From Streptantibioticus parmotrematis (GTDB lineage: Bacteria > Actinomycetota > Actinomycetes > Streptomycetales > Streptomycetaceae), in the NCBI RefSeq assembly GCF_019890615.1, contig NZ_JAINVZ010000001.1:434001-498000 (forward strand): a stretch of 64,000 nt of DNA, read 5' to 3'. The translations under genes and the position numbers were made by a program. Shown one piece after another: positions 1 to 8,363 of the stretch (position 1 is its first letter; each line of letters begins with the position of its first letter). The notes under the pieces are model-generated. The model searched no databases and was not told the origin of the DNA. It worked only from the letters and a program-made list of their open reading frames with translations.

Positions 1-1667
1 TGAGCCACGAACTGCGCACTCCGCTCAACAGCCTGCTGATCCTCGCCCAGTTGCTGGCCCAGAACCCGACCCGCAACCTCACCCAGAAGCAGGTCGAGTA
101 CGCGGGCATCATCCACTCGGCCGGCTCCGACCTGCTCCAGCTCATCAACGACATCCTCGACCTGTCCAAGGTCGAGGCCGGCAAGATGGACATCAGCCCC
201 GAACGCGTGCCGCTGCGGCGGCTGCTGGACTACGTCGAAGCCACGTTCCGGCCGATGACCAGCCAGAAGGGCCTCGCCTTCCAGATCAGCACCGCCCCCG
301 GGGTGGCCCCCACCCTCCTCACCGACGACTCGCGGCTGCGCCAGGTACTGCGCAACCTGTTGTCCAACGCGGTGAAGTTCACCGAGACCGGCAGCGTGGA
401 ACTGCGCATCGAACCCGCGGAACCCGACGAACTGCCCGCCTCCGCGCACCGCTACGGCGCCGCCATCGCCCTGCGCGTCGCGGACACCGGCATCGGCATT
501 CCCCACCAGCAACTCGAGTCGATCTTCGGGGCGTTCCAGCAGGCCGACGGGACCACGAGCCGCAAGTACGGCGGCACGGGCCTGGGACTGTCCATCAGCC
601 GTGAGATCGCCTACCTGCTCGGCGGCTCGATCTCCGTGGAGAGCACCCCCGGCCGCGGCAGCACCTTCAGCCTCTATCTCCCGCTCACCCGGCCCGACTT
701 CGAGGAAGTCCTCGACGGGCCGAGCGGTTCCGACGGCACCACCGACAGCGGCTCGACGGCGCCGCAGGCCATCCCGGCACCCGCCGCCGAGCCCGTGCCC
801 CCGCAGCAGCGACGGCTCCTGGTGCTGGAGGAGCGCCCGCGCGGTCTGCTGTCGATGGTCGCCGAGAGCGCGGTCGCCGACCTCGTCGACAGCCGTGACC
901 TGGCCGCCTCCCTCGGTGGCATCGACGTGGTGACCGCCGCCGACGCCCAGGAAGCCGCGACCGCCCTGGCCGCGCAGCCCTGCCACTGCGTGGTGCTCGA
1001 CCTCGACATGGCCGACGGAGGGGCCCTGCGCTTCATCGGGGCGATCGACGCCGACCCCGCCCTGCGCGACGTGCCGGTCCTCGCCCACAACAACCGGCGC
1101 CTCGGCACGGCGCAGGAGGAACGACTGCTGGCCCGCGAATCGGGCCGGCCCCTCGAACTCCTCTCCAGCCTGGACGAGTTGCGCGAACGGATCGCCCTGC
1201 ACCTGTCCGCGGACCGGCCCGGAGACGTGCTGCCGCTGGTCCTGCCGGACAACCGGCCGGCCCTGACCGACGGCGCGACCATCGACCCCATGCTGGCCGG
1301 CCGCACCGCCCTGGTGGTGGACGACGACGCCCGCAACCTCTACGCGCTGACCGGCATACTCGAACTGCACGGCATGCGTGTGCTGCATGCCGAGAACGGC
1401 CGCGCGGGAATCGACGCGCTGCTCGCCAACCCCGGCATCGACGTCGTGCTGATGGACGTGATGATGCCCGAGATGGACGGCTACGCGGCGACGGCGGCCA
1501 TACGCGAGATGTCCCAGTACGCCGAACTGCCCATCATCGCGGTGACCGCCAAGGCCATGCCCGGCGACCAGGAGAAGAGCATGGCCTCCGGCGCCAGCGA
1601 TCACGTCACCAAGCCTGTCGACGCCAACGATCTCGTCGGGTGTCTCAGCCGCTGGCTGAACCGGTAG
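1..1667 (+). CDS. Hybrid sensor histidine kinase, C-terminal part (5' truncated by window edge)
   Basis: The gene begins before the window. Reading in frame from base 3 gives the H-box SHELRTPLNS at once, so the phospho-accepting His is at the very edge. Next come a HATPase domain (N-box LLSNAVKF, G1 ADTGIGIP, F/G2 region with GGTGLGLSISR) and two receiver domains. The first receiver (about nt 810-1215) is degenerate: it keeps an Asp in VVLDLDM but starts with a Glu pair and lacks the usual Lys. The second (about nt 1300-1660) is complete: VVDDD, phospho-acceptor Asp in LMDVMMPEMDG, AVTAKA, and Lys in HVTKPVD. The protein autophosphorylates and passes phosphate to its own receiver; the input domain is out of view. 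The next gene, a SpoIIE-type phosphatase, points to a shared signalling pathway. Confidence 0.93.
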   Translation, partial: SHELRTPLNSLLILAQLLAQNPTRNLTQKQVEYAGIIHSAGSDLLQLINDILDLSKVEAGKMDISPERVPLRRLLDYVEATFRPMTSQKGLAFQISTAPGVAPTLLTDDSRLRQVLRNLLSNAVKFTETGSVELRIEPAEPDELPASAHRYGAAIALRVADTGIGIPHQQLESIFGAFQQADGTTSRKYGGTGLGLSISREIAYLLGGSISVESTPGRGSTFSLYLPLTRPDFEEVLDGPSGSDGTTDSGSTAPQAIPAPAAEPVPPQQRRLLVLEERPRGLLSMVAESAVADLVDSRDLAASLGGIDVVTAADAQEAATALAAQPCHCVVLDLDMADGGALRFIGAIDADPALRDVPVLAHNNRRLGTAQEERLLARESGRPLELLSSLDELRERIALHLSADRPGDVLPLVLPDNRPALTDGATIDPMLAGRTALVVDDDARNLYALTGILELHGMRVLHAENGRAGIDALLANPGIDVVLMDVMMPEMDGYAATAAIREMSQYAELPIIAVTAKAMPGDQEKSMASGASDHVTKPVDANDLVGCLSRWLNR

Positions 1668-1698
1668 GACCGGACCGCAGACCGAGACGCCCGCACGA

Positions 1699-1740
1699 CC
1701 CGGTTCCGCTCCCCTCGAGTCCCCTCGAGCCGGAACCGGG
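1699..1740. terminator. Hairpin with a tandem repeat in its loop, between kinase and phosphatase genes
   Basis: A perfect 10-bp stem (CCCGGTTCCG at 1699-1708, CGGAACCGGG at 1731-1740) encloses a 22-nt loop that is essentially two tandem copies of TCCCCTCGAG (1710-1729). It lies between the kinase stop and the chosen GTG of the next gene. It may attenuate read-through or act as a protein or RNA control site. There is no T-run, so terminator is only the closest label. Confidence 0.45.
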
Positions 1741-1759
1741 CCTCGGACCGAGGAGCGCA

Positions 1760-4249
1760 GTGAGCAGCGACCAGTGGCCCGCCGTACCCGTCGACGCGAC
1801 GGACGCGGCCGACACGACGGGGACGCCCCACCCGCGGGAGGCGATCGACGCATCGCCGACGGCGATCCCGGCCGTGGACGACGCGTCCGACAAGCAACTC
1901 GGCCGCCTGGCCGCCACCGTGGCGCGGCTGCGCGAGGAGGTCGAGCAGGCCCACGCCGCCGCCGACGGACGCGCGCTCGTGGAAATGGCCCGGGGCGTCC
2001 TGGTCGAGCGCCTGCGCTGCGGCCCCACGCAGGCCGCGAAGCACCTCGCCGACCTGGCCCACGCCGCCGACGTGACGGAACTCGAACTCGCCGCCGACAT
2101 CGTCAGCCAGGCCGCCCAGGACCGGCTCACCGACGCCGCCCGCGACTTCCTCGACCGTGTCGCCCACGAGACCCCGGCCGACGCGACGCAACCACCACCG
2201 GCGGACGGCGCCGATCCCACGGTGCGCCTGCGCACCGCCGAAAGCGGGGTCCTCGCGGCGGGCGACACCCAGACCGTCGCCGAATCGCTCCTCGAACACG
2301 CCCTCAAGCCCCTGGACGCCACCGCGGTCGCGGTGTGGGCCGCGGGCCCGGGCACCTCCCTGCGCCTGGCAGGACACGCGGGGTTCCAGCCCGACGAGGC
2401 CGACCAGTGGCATTACGTCCCGCCCGGCGTCGCCACCCCCGCCCGCCAGGCGCTCCTCACCCGCCGCTCCCTGTGGTACCCGGCGTGGACCGCGAACGAG
2501 CTGCCGTCCATCGGCCGCCGGGGCGGACCGTACGGCAGCCGGATGGCCGTACCCGCCAGCACGGAGGGACGGATCCAAGGCGTACTGGAAGTCGCCTGGC
2601 CGAGGCGCCAACCCCCGTTGTCGCCACAGATAAGGAGGCAGATCGAAGCCCTGGCCGAACTCGTCGGCCACACCCTGGAATCGCTGCCCCACACCGCCGC
2701 GCAGTGGCCGCAGGCAGGCGCCGGCACGTCGAGCGAACTGATCGAACTGGCCGACGGACTACGCGATCCGGTCCTGCTGCTCCGTCCCCACTTCGGCCCC
2801 GACGGCACCCTCACCGACTTCCGCATCCACCACGTCAACCCGTGGTTCAAGGACCCGGCCGGCCGTTCCGCGGCGGCCGTGACGGGCGCGCTGCTCCTGG
2901 AGGCGTACCCCATGGTGGCGGGGGAGGGCGGCCTGCTGGAGATGATCGAGCACGTGCATGCCACCGGCGAGCCGTTCCGTGCCGCCGGGATGAACTTCAC
3001 CGCGCTCGTCGGACAGGTCCCCGTGACCGGCCCGGCCGACATCAGCATCAGCCGCCACGGTGCGGTGGTGCTCTTCGTGTGGCGCATCGAGGACGAGGCG
3101 GCACGGCTCGCCAGGCTCCTCCAGCACGCCCAACGACTCGGCCGCATCGGCGCGTTCGAGGAGAGCTTCCTGACCAACGAGGTCACCTGGAACAGCCAGC
3201 TGTTCGACCTGTTCGGGCTGCCGGACGACGCCACGCCGACCCGCCTGGAACAGGTCGGCTCGCACGCCCACGGTGACGACGCGGCCCCCCTGGGCCGATT
3301 CCTGCGCACCGTGCTGCACCACCGCAGGCCCGCCACCGCCGCGTTCCGCCTGCTGCGGCCCGACGGCGTCATCCGCCACATGCGGATCGTCGCGGAACCG
3401 GTGCTCGACAGCGCGGGTCACCTCAACGGGGTGCGAGGCGCCTACCAGGACATCTCCGCCCAGCACTGGACCGAGGTGGCGCTGGCCGCCACCCGCGACC
3501 AACTCGCCCTGAGCGAACAGCAGACCGCCGAGAGCAACCGCCTCGCCCGCCAGCTGCAACACGCGATCATGCCTCCCACCCACGGGCCGATCGACGCCCC
3601 CGGACTCGAGATCGCCGTGCGCTACCGCCCCGCGGAGGACGACAGCCTCGTCGGCGGCGACTGGTACGACGCCATCGTGCTGCCGTCCCAGCAGGTGCTG
3701 CTGTCCGTCGGCGACGTCGCCGGACACGGCATCTCGGCCGCCACCGGCATGGTCGCCCTGCGCAACGCCCTGCGCGGCCTCGCCACCACCGGCGCGGGCC
3801 CCGCGCAACTCCTGACCTGGCTCAACCTCGTCGCCCACCATCTGACCCAGCGGGTCACCGCCACGGCCATCTGCGCCCTGTACGACCCCGAGACGCACAT
3901 CCTGCGCTGGGCCCGCGCCGGGCATCTGCCACCGTTGCTGGTGCGGGCCGGTGAACCCGCCACCGTCCCGTCCCTCGACGGCCTCCTGCTCGGCGCGGTC
4001 AGCGAGGCGGTCTACGAGGAGGGCCAGGTGCGCCTGGAGTACGGAGACGTGCTGCTCATGTACACCGACGGGTTGATCGAGCGACGTGACCGTTCCCTGC
4101 AGGAGAGCCTGGACCAGCTCCTGACCACGGTACGGCGCCCGGCGGAGGCGCTGGACCAGCGCCTGGACCAGATGCTCACGCACAGCAGCGCCGACACCGA
4201 CGACGACACGTGCGTCATCGGAATCCACCTGCGCGCCCCGGCGGCCTGA
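1760..4249 (+). CDS. SpoIIE-family serine phosphatase with ANTAR, GAF and PAS domains
   Basis: About 829 aa. Order along the protein: an ANTAR-like helical segment (roughly residues 40-120, GRALVEMARGVLVERLRC), a GAF domain (about 135-280), two PAS-like regions (about 300-410 and 450-580), and a C-terminal PP2C/SpoIIE phosphatase (about 600-829). The phosphatase has LQHAIMPP, VGGDWYDA, GDVAGHGISAA, YTDGLIERRD and a terminal DDDTCVIGI, which supply the metal-binding aspartates. Such proteins dephosphorylate anti-anti-sigma factors or relay stress signals; here the partner is probably the upstream kinase system. The GTG at 1760 is chosen because GAGGAG (1750-1755) precedes it. A GTG at 1640 would overlap the kinase, has no ribosome site and would run through the hairpin at 1699-1740. 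The domain assignment is sure; the signal sensed is unknown. Confidence 0.9.
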   Translation: MSSDQWPAVPVDATDAADTTGTPHPREAIDASPTAIPAVDDASDKQLGRLAATVARLREEVEQAHAAADGRALVEMARGVLVERLRCGPTQAAKHLADLAHAADVTELELAADIVSQAAQDRLTDAARDFLDRVAHETPADATQPPPADGADPTVRLRTAESGVLAAGDTQTVAESLLEHALKPLDATAVAVWAAGPGTSLRLAGHAGFQPDEADQWHYVPPGVATPARQALLTRRSLWYPAWTANELPSIGRRGGPYGSRMAVPASTEGRIQGVLEVAWPRRQPPLSPQIRRQIEALAELVGHTLESLPHTAAQWPQAGAGTSSELIELADGLRDPVLLLRPHFGPDGTLTDFRIHHVNPWFKDPAGRSAAAVTGALLLEAYPMVAGEGGLLEMIEHVHATGEPFRAAGMNFTALVGQVPVTGPADISISRHGAVVLFVWRIEDEAARLARLLQHAQRLGRIGAFEESFLTNEVTWNSQLFDLFGLPDDATPTRLEQVGSHAHGDDAAPLGRFLRTVLHHRRPATAAFRLLRPDGVIRHMRIVAEPVLDSAGHLNGVRGAYQDISAQHWTEVALAATRDQLALSEQQTAESNRLARQLQHAIMPPTHGPIDAPGLEIAVRYRPAEDDSLVGGDWYDAIVLPSQQVLLSVGDVAGHGISAATGMVALRNALRGLATTGAGPAQLLTWLNLVAHHLTQRVTATAICALYDPETHILRWARAGHLPPLLVRAGEPATVPSLDGLLLGAVSEAVYEEGQVRLEYGDVLLMYTDGLIERRDRSLQESLDQLLTTVRRPAEALDQRLDQMLTHSSADTDDDTCVIGIHLRAPAA

Positions 4250-4364
4250 GCGCGTCGACTCGTTTCACCTCCCTCCGCTTCCGCCCAACGTCCCACGCGC
4301 TGAGGCGTGTTCGCCGTGAGCCGACCCCGGTGTATCCGGGCACTCGGCGCGGCAGAATGCCCGT

Positions 4365-5063
4365 GTGAAGCCGATCTTCGTTCTCGTGCACAGCCCCTCA
4401 GTGGGCCCCTCGACCTGGCGCCCGGTGGCCGACCACCTGACGGCGATGGGTCATCAGGTGCGGATACCGTCGCTGCTGCACGTGGGCGACGACAGCACGC
4501 CGCCCTTCTGGCCCCGGGTGGTGGACGCGGTCCGCGACGACCTCGCGCAGGTCCCCGCCGACACCCCCCTCGTCCTCGTCGTGCACAGCAACGCGGGCCT
4601 GTTCCTCCCCGCGATCCGCTCGGGCGTCGCGCACCCCGTGCTCGCCTCCGTCCTCGTGGACGCCGCGCTGCCGGCCAGGACCGGGGCGACCCCTGTCGCA
4701 CCGCAGGAGCTGCTGGAGTTCCTGCGCCCGATGGCCGTGGACGGCAGGCTGCCGCGCTGGACCGACTGGTGGGACGAGGCGGACGTGGCGCCCATGTTCG
4801 ACGATCCCGTGACGCGGGAGACGGTCACCACCGAGCAGCCCACGCTCCCGCTGTCCTACTACGAGCAGCTCATCCCGGTCCCCGACGGCTGGGCGGACCA
4901 CCCTTGCTCGTATCTCCTGTTCGGCCCGCCGTACGACGAGTACGCGGCCGAGGCCCGCGAGCGCGGCTGGCGCGTCGCCCACCTGCCCGGTGAGCACCTG
5001 CACCAGATCGTCGACCCGGCAGGCACGGCACGGCACATCGTCGAACTCGCCACCACCCCATGA
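4365..5063 (+). CDS. Alpha/beta-hydrolase fold protein
   Basis: 232 aa, small alpha/beta hydrolase. It opens with the typical first strand and turn (IFVLVHSPSVGPSTWRPVA), which also supplies the oxyanion region. The nucleophile elbow reads VVHSNAG with Ser75, a departure from GxSxG because both flanking glycines are replaced. A late His in GEHLHQIVDP fits the catalytic base. Such proteins hydrolyse small esters or amides in the cytosol; the substrate cannot be read from sequence. The GTG start at 4365 has no clear ribosome site, but no better in-frame start exists before the first strand. It stands alone, with 115 bp upstream and 235 bp downstream free of genes. Confidence 0.8.
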   Translation: MKPIFVLVHSPSVGPSTWRPVADHLTAMGHQVRIPSLLHVGDDSTPPFWPRVVDAVRDDLAQVPADTPLVLVVHSNAGLFLPAIRSGVAHPVLASVLVDAALPARTGATPVAPQELLEFLRPMAVDGRLPRWTDWWDEADVAPMFDDPVTRETVTTEQPTLPLSYYEQLIPVPDGWADHPCSYLLFGPPYDEYAAEARERGWRVAHLPGEHLHQIVDPAGTARHIVELATTP

Positions 5064-5298
5064 CCCACCTCGGCGTACGCGGCCGAGTCACCGCTCGGCC
5101 GGGCCGGTAGAAGCGATCCACAGCGCGACATGCCCCGCAGGCGAACGCCCCCGGCGATGGCGAAGGGGCAGAGTGGTAACCGAGGGGTCCGGCGACGCGG
5201 TCGGCGCGTACGAAGCAGGTGCCGTCGCAGCAGTGGGTTCGCCGGGGCTCACCATCGCACACACCTGAACGGGACGACCGACGCGCCGGGAGCAGGAC

Positions 5299-5943
5299 AT
5301 GGGCCTCATCCACATCGAACTCTTCGCCACGCTCGACCTGGTCGGCCAGGCACCCGGCGGCCCCGACGAGGACCCGGTGGGGTTCCCGTTCGGCGGCTGG
5401 CAGGCGCCCCTGATGAACGACGTCACCGGAGCGCAGATCGGTGCCGCGTACGAGGGCACGGACGCACTCCTGCTCGGCCGGCGGACCTACGACATCTTCG
5501 CCGCCTTCTGGCCGCACCAGCAGGGCGGCGAGGACAACCCGATGGCGACGCTCTTCAACAGCGTTCCGAAGTACGTGGCCTCCCGCGGCAGGCCCGACCT
5601 GTCGTGGGCCGGTTCCACGTTGCTCGGGCCGGATCTGGGCGCCGCGGTGCGCGAGATCCGCGACCGGCACGAGCACGTGAGGGTCGTCGGGAGCCTGAAC
5701 CTCGTGCAGTCCCTTCTGCGCGAGAAGCTCTTCGACCGTCTCGACCTCTGGGTGCATCCGATCGTGCTCGGGGTGGGCAAGAAGGTGTTCGACGGCGGTG
5801 AGGTGCCCACGAACGTCACACTCCTCGAGCCGCCGGTCGCCAGCCCGAAGGGCACCGTGTACCTGCGCTACGGTCTCGCCGACGGCGTTCCCGCGACGGG
5901 GGACATGACCGCACCGGATCGCGGTACCGGGCGCGAGGACTGA
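5299..5943 (+). CDS. Dihydrofolate reductase-fold (RibD C-terminal domain) family protein
   Basis: 214 aa. The protein matches the small stand-alone RibD-C/DHFR-like family common in actinomycetes: an N-terminal beta strand (LIHIELFATLDL), the conserved ALLLGRRTYDIFAAFWP segment, VVGSLNLVQSLL, and near the C-terminus LDLWVHPIVLGVGKKVFDGG. Family members are NADPH-dependent reductases or of unknown substrate, so this one may be redox-active but nothing here fixes the reaction. The ATG at 5299 is preceded by GGGAG about six bases upstream. The last 25 residues are low-complexity and probably disordered. It converges on the TetR gene to its right with only about 45 bp between them. Confidence 0.85.
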   Translation: MGLIHIELFATLDLVGQAPGGPDEDPVGFPFGGWQAPLMNDVTGAQIGAAYEGTDALLLGRRTYDIFAAFWPHQQGGEDNPMATLFNSVPKYVASRGRPDLSWAGSTLLGPDLGAAVREIRDRHEHVRVVGSLNLVQSLLREKLFDRLDLWVHPIVLGVGKKVFDGGEVPTNVTLLEPPVASPKGTVYLRYGLADGVPATGDMTAPDRGTGRED

Positions 5944-5987
5944 GGGCGGCGGCGGACGAGCGCGTGGACACCATCAGGCAGCAGGGG

Positions 5988-6545
5988 TCAGGTGTGGTCG
6001 AGGGTGGTGGCGACGAGCTGGTGTGTGTGGGTGGTGTCGAGTCCGTCGGGGCGGAAGAGGATGCGGTAGATCAGGGGTGCGACGAGGTGGTCGATGACGG
6101 TCTCGGTATCGGGCGTCTTCTCGCCGCGTCGGGTGGCCCGGGTGAGGATGGTGTCGATCTGTTCGGCGGCGTAGGCGGAGCACTGGCCCGCGTTGCCGCC
6201 GTCGGGGTCGCCGAGGAGGGCGTCGCGGATGTAGGCGCGACCGGTGGGGGAGGACATCTCGTCGAGGAAGTGCTCGGCCCAGGTGGTGAGGTCGTCCGCC
6301 AGGGAGCCGTGGTCGTCCGGCGTGGTGTCGGGACGCAGCCGTTCGACGGCCACGTCCGAGAGCAGCGCCTGGAGGTCTCCCCAGCGGCGGTAGATCGTGG
6401 ACGGCGTCACGCCTGCGCGGCGGGCGATCTGCGGGACGGTGAGTGTCTCGCGCCCGTTCTCCGCGAGGAGTTCGTGGACAGCGGTGTGGACGGATGCCTG
6501 GACGCGGGCGCCGCGGCCGCCGGGGCGCACCATCTGCCTGCTCAT
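5988..6545 (-). CDS. TetR/AcrR-family transcriptional regulator
   Basis: 185 aa from ATG at 6545, chosen because AAGGTGG sits five bases upstream. An ATG seven codons earlier lacks any site. The N-terminal helix-turn-helix is clear (LTVPQIARRAGVTPSTIYRRW, then LLSDVAVERL). The C-terminal ligand-binding part contains DDLTTWAEHFL and is typical of one-component repressors that release DNA on binding a small molecule. It is the last gene of a minus-strand run (AtzG-like protein, amidase, regulator), so it probably controls that operon and the divergent hydrolase through the inverted repeat at 8272-8341. The ligand is unknown; an amide or amidase product would be logical. Confidence 0.9.
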   Translation of the reverse strand: MSRQMVRPGGRGARVQASVHTAVHELLAENGRETLTVPQIARRAGVTPSTIYRRWGDLQALLSDVAVERLRPDTTPDDHGSLADDLTTWAEHFLDEMSSPTGRAYIRDALLGDPDGGNAGQCSAYAAEQIDTILTRATRRGEKTPDTETVIDHLVAPLIYRILFRPDGLDTTHTHQLVATTLDHT

Positions 6546-6600
6546 GGCATCCACCTTAAAGCACATTCATTGCGTCTGGTGGAGGAGTGCTCCCGGCTGT

Positions 6601-7992
6601 TCATGCCGCGGGTGCGAGGCCGCGTGCCGGGTGGGTCAGTTCGTAGGCATGGCCGACCCGCAGGAGCACGTCCTCGCCGAGGGGGCGCCCCAGCAGTTGC
6701 ATGCCGATGGGAAGTCCCGCCGCGTCCTGTCCGACGGGCACGGTCAGGGCGGGTACGCCGGTGATGTTGGCGGGGGAGGAGAGGCGCACGTAGGCGTCGG
6801 GGACGCTCTCGGTGGTGCCGTCGGGCCAGGTGATCGTTTCCTGGCCCGCTGTCACGGCGGTGGCCGGGACGGCGGGGGCGGCGACGAGGTCGACTTCCCG
6901 GAGCATGCGGCTCCACGCGTCCCGCATGAGGGTGCGTGAGCGCTGGGCGCGCAGGTAGTCGCCCGCGGTCATCAGCTCACCGGCTTCCAGGAGGATGCGG
7001 ACGTCGTCCTGGTACAGGTGAGGGGCTGTGCGCAGGGTGCGTTCGTGGTAAGCGGTGGCCTCAGGGACCATCAGCCCCCAGTGGGTGGCCTGGACGTAGC
7101 GGGTCATGGGGATGTCCACCTCGACGAGGTGTGCGCCGAGGGCTTGGAGCTCGTCGATGGCGTGCCGGACGGCGGCTTCCACGGCGGGGTCGGTGTGGTC
7201 GAAGTAGTAGGTGCGCGGTATGCCGACGCGCAGGCCGGTGAGTTCGGTGCGGGCGGCCGGCCGGTAGTCGGCGCGGGGCGTGGCGAGGGAGGCGGGGTCG
7301 CGCGGGTCGTGTCCGGTCAGCGCGGTCAGTACCAGGGCGGCGTCCTCGACGGTGCGGGTGAGGGGGCCGACGTGGTCCAGTGACCAGGACAGGGAGGTGA
7401 CGCCGTGCCGGGGAACGAGGCCGTAGGTGGGCTTGAGGCCGACGACGCCGTTGAGCGCGGCGGGCACCCGGATCGAGCCGCCGGTGTCGGTGCCGAGGGC
7501 GAAGGTCGCGGCCCCGGACGCCACGGCGACAGCGGATCCGCCGCTCGACCCACCGGCCACCCGGGCGGGGTCCCAGGCGTTGTGCGTCTGCGGGGTGGTC
7601 AGGCCGTAGGCGAACTCGTGGGTGTGCGTCTTGCCCACCAGGACCGCCCCGTCCGCTGCCAGGCGTGCGGCGACCGTGCTGTCGCTGTGCGCGTGGTGGC
7701 CGTCGCGGACGCGGGAACCGGCCGAGGTGGCCGCCCCGGCCACGTCGATCAGGTCCTTGAGGCCCATCGGGATGCCGTGCAACGGACCGCGGTGGCGGCC
7801 CGCCGTGATGTCGCGTTCGGCCAGGCGCGCGGCGTCGCGGGCGCGTTCGGCGTCGATGCTCGCGTAGGCGTGCAGGTGTGGTTCGGTGCGCCCGGCCCGT
7901 TCCAGGACGGAGTCGGTGAGTTCCACGGGGGACAGGCGGCGGGTGCGGAGGGCGTCGGAGGCCTCGGCGAGCGACATCTCATACGGCTGCAT
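6601..7992 (-). CDS. Amidase-signature family amidase
   Basis: 463 aa, full length for the family. The Ser-cisSer-Lys triad is visible: Lys in GIPMGLKDLIDV, the Gly/Ser-rich AGGSSGGSAVAVA, and the nucleophile region ALGTDTGGSIRVPA. It hydrolyses a carboxamide, possibly a small-molecule amide or a carbamoyl intermediate. It overlaps the upstream AtzG-like gene by 14 bp, so translation is probably coupled, and the TetR gene follows after 55 bp. Amidases of this type paired with a small GatC/AtzG-like partner occur in catabolic complexes. The exact substrate, and whether the neighbouring metallo-hydrolase acts in the same pathway, cannot be read from sequence. Confidence 0.93.
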   Translation of the reverse strand: MQPYEMSLAEASDALRTRRLSPVELTDSVLERAGRTEPHLHAYASIDAERARDAARLAERDITAGRHRGPLHGIPMGLKDLIDVAGAATSAGSRVRDGHHAHSDSTVAARLAADGAVLVGKTHTHEFAYGLTTPQTHNAWDPARVAGGSSGGSAVAVASGAATFALGTDTGGSIRVPAALNGVVGLKPTYGLVPRHGVTSLSWSLDHVGPLTRTVEDAALVLTALTGHDPRDPASLATPRADYRPAARTELTGLRVGIPRTYYFDHTDPAVEAAVRHAIDELQALGAHLVEVDIPMTRYVQATHWGLMVPEATAYHERTLRTAPHLYQDDVRILLEAGELMTAGDYLRAQRSRTLMRDAWSRMLREVDLVAAPAVPATAVTAGQETITWPDGTTESVPDAYVRLSSPANITGVPALTVPVGQDAAGLPIGMQLLGRPLGEDVLLRVGHAYELTHPARGLAPAA

Positions 7993-8224
7993 CGTGCTGG
8001 TCCTGTTCTGCCTGGTGGGTGAGTTCTGCCTGGTAGGCGAGTTCTGCCTGGTAGGTAAGGGCGGGTGGGACGTCGCCGAACTCCAGCTCCCGCAAGGTGG
8101 CGACCACGGAGTGGATGTGGCGGGCGGTGGCGGCGACCGCGGCGTGGCGGTCGGGCAGGAGCGGGAGCCCGGCGCGGGCGGCCCAGTGGGCGGCTTGCGC
8201 GGGGGAGAGGTCGCTGGTGGGCAT
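7979..8224 (-). CDS. Small AtzG-like amidase partner protein with C-terminal repeats
   Basis: 81 aa. The N-terminal part (AHWAARAGLPLLPDRHAAVAA, then a helix ending LRELEFGDVPPAL) resembles the small AtzG/GatC-like proteins that precede amidases and stabilise or complex with them. The C-terminus is a run of six-residue repeats (LTYQAE, LAYQAE, LTHQAE), encoded by three 18-bp DNA repeats. The reading frame overlaps the amidase start by 14 bp. The ATG at 8224 has only a weak purine stretch upstream. It is the first gene of the minus-strand operon, facing the inverted repeat. The family call rests on size, position and motif feel rather than on catalytic residues. Confidence 0.7.
   Translation of the reverse strand: MPTSDLSPAQAAHWAARAGLPLLPDRHAAVAATARHIHSVVATLRELEFGDVPPALTYQAELAYQAELTHQAEQDQHDAAV
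8005..8058. repeat. Three tandem 18-bp repeats inside the AtzG-like gene
   Basis: Units at 8005-8022, 8023-8040 and 8041-8058 share GTTCTGCCTGGT and differ at one to three positions. The length is a multiple of three, so gain or loss of units keeps the frame and changes the number of QAE repeats in the protein tail. Confidence 0.9.
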
Positions 8225-8271
8225 GGATCTGTTCTTTCGTCAGAGGCCGGGAGGGTTGCCCCGGGAGCCGT

Positions 8272-8341
8272 TAAAAGCTAAGGCTTTGCGTTAGGTGACT
8301 GTAGGGCCTACGATGCTGTTAACGCAAACGCATGGCTTTTA
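8272..8341. promoter_or_regulatory. Long inverted repeat between divergent amidase operon and MBL gene (candidate TetR operator)
   Basis: Two 22-bp arms, 8272-8293 and 8320-8341, are inverted copies matching at 18 of 22 positions, with a 26-bp spacer. Outer parts (TAAAAGC) and inner parts (TTTGCGTTA) are perfectly conserved. The left arm also contains the smaller palindrome AAAGC-TAAG-GCTTT. The repeat fills most of the space between the start codons at 8224 (minus) and 8364 (plus), the classical place for a TetR-family operator. Binding by the TetR protein encoded at 5988-6545 is inference. Confidence 0.65.
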
Positions 8342-8363
8342 GCCGCTGCTCGAAGGGACGACC

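Noticed and set aside
1640-1759. Earlier GTG start for the SpoIIE phosphatase
   Set aside because: No ribosome site, overlap with the kinase gene, and the added residues would be encoded by the hairpin. GTG 1760 has GAGGAG.
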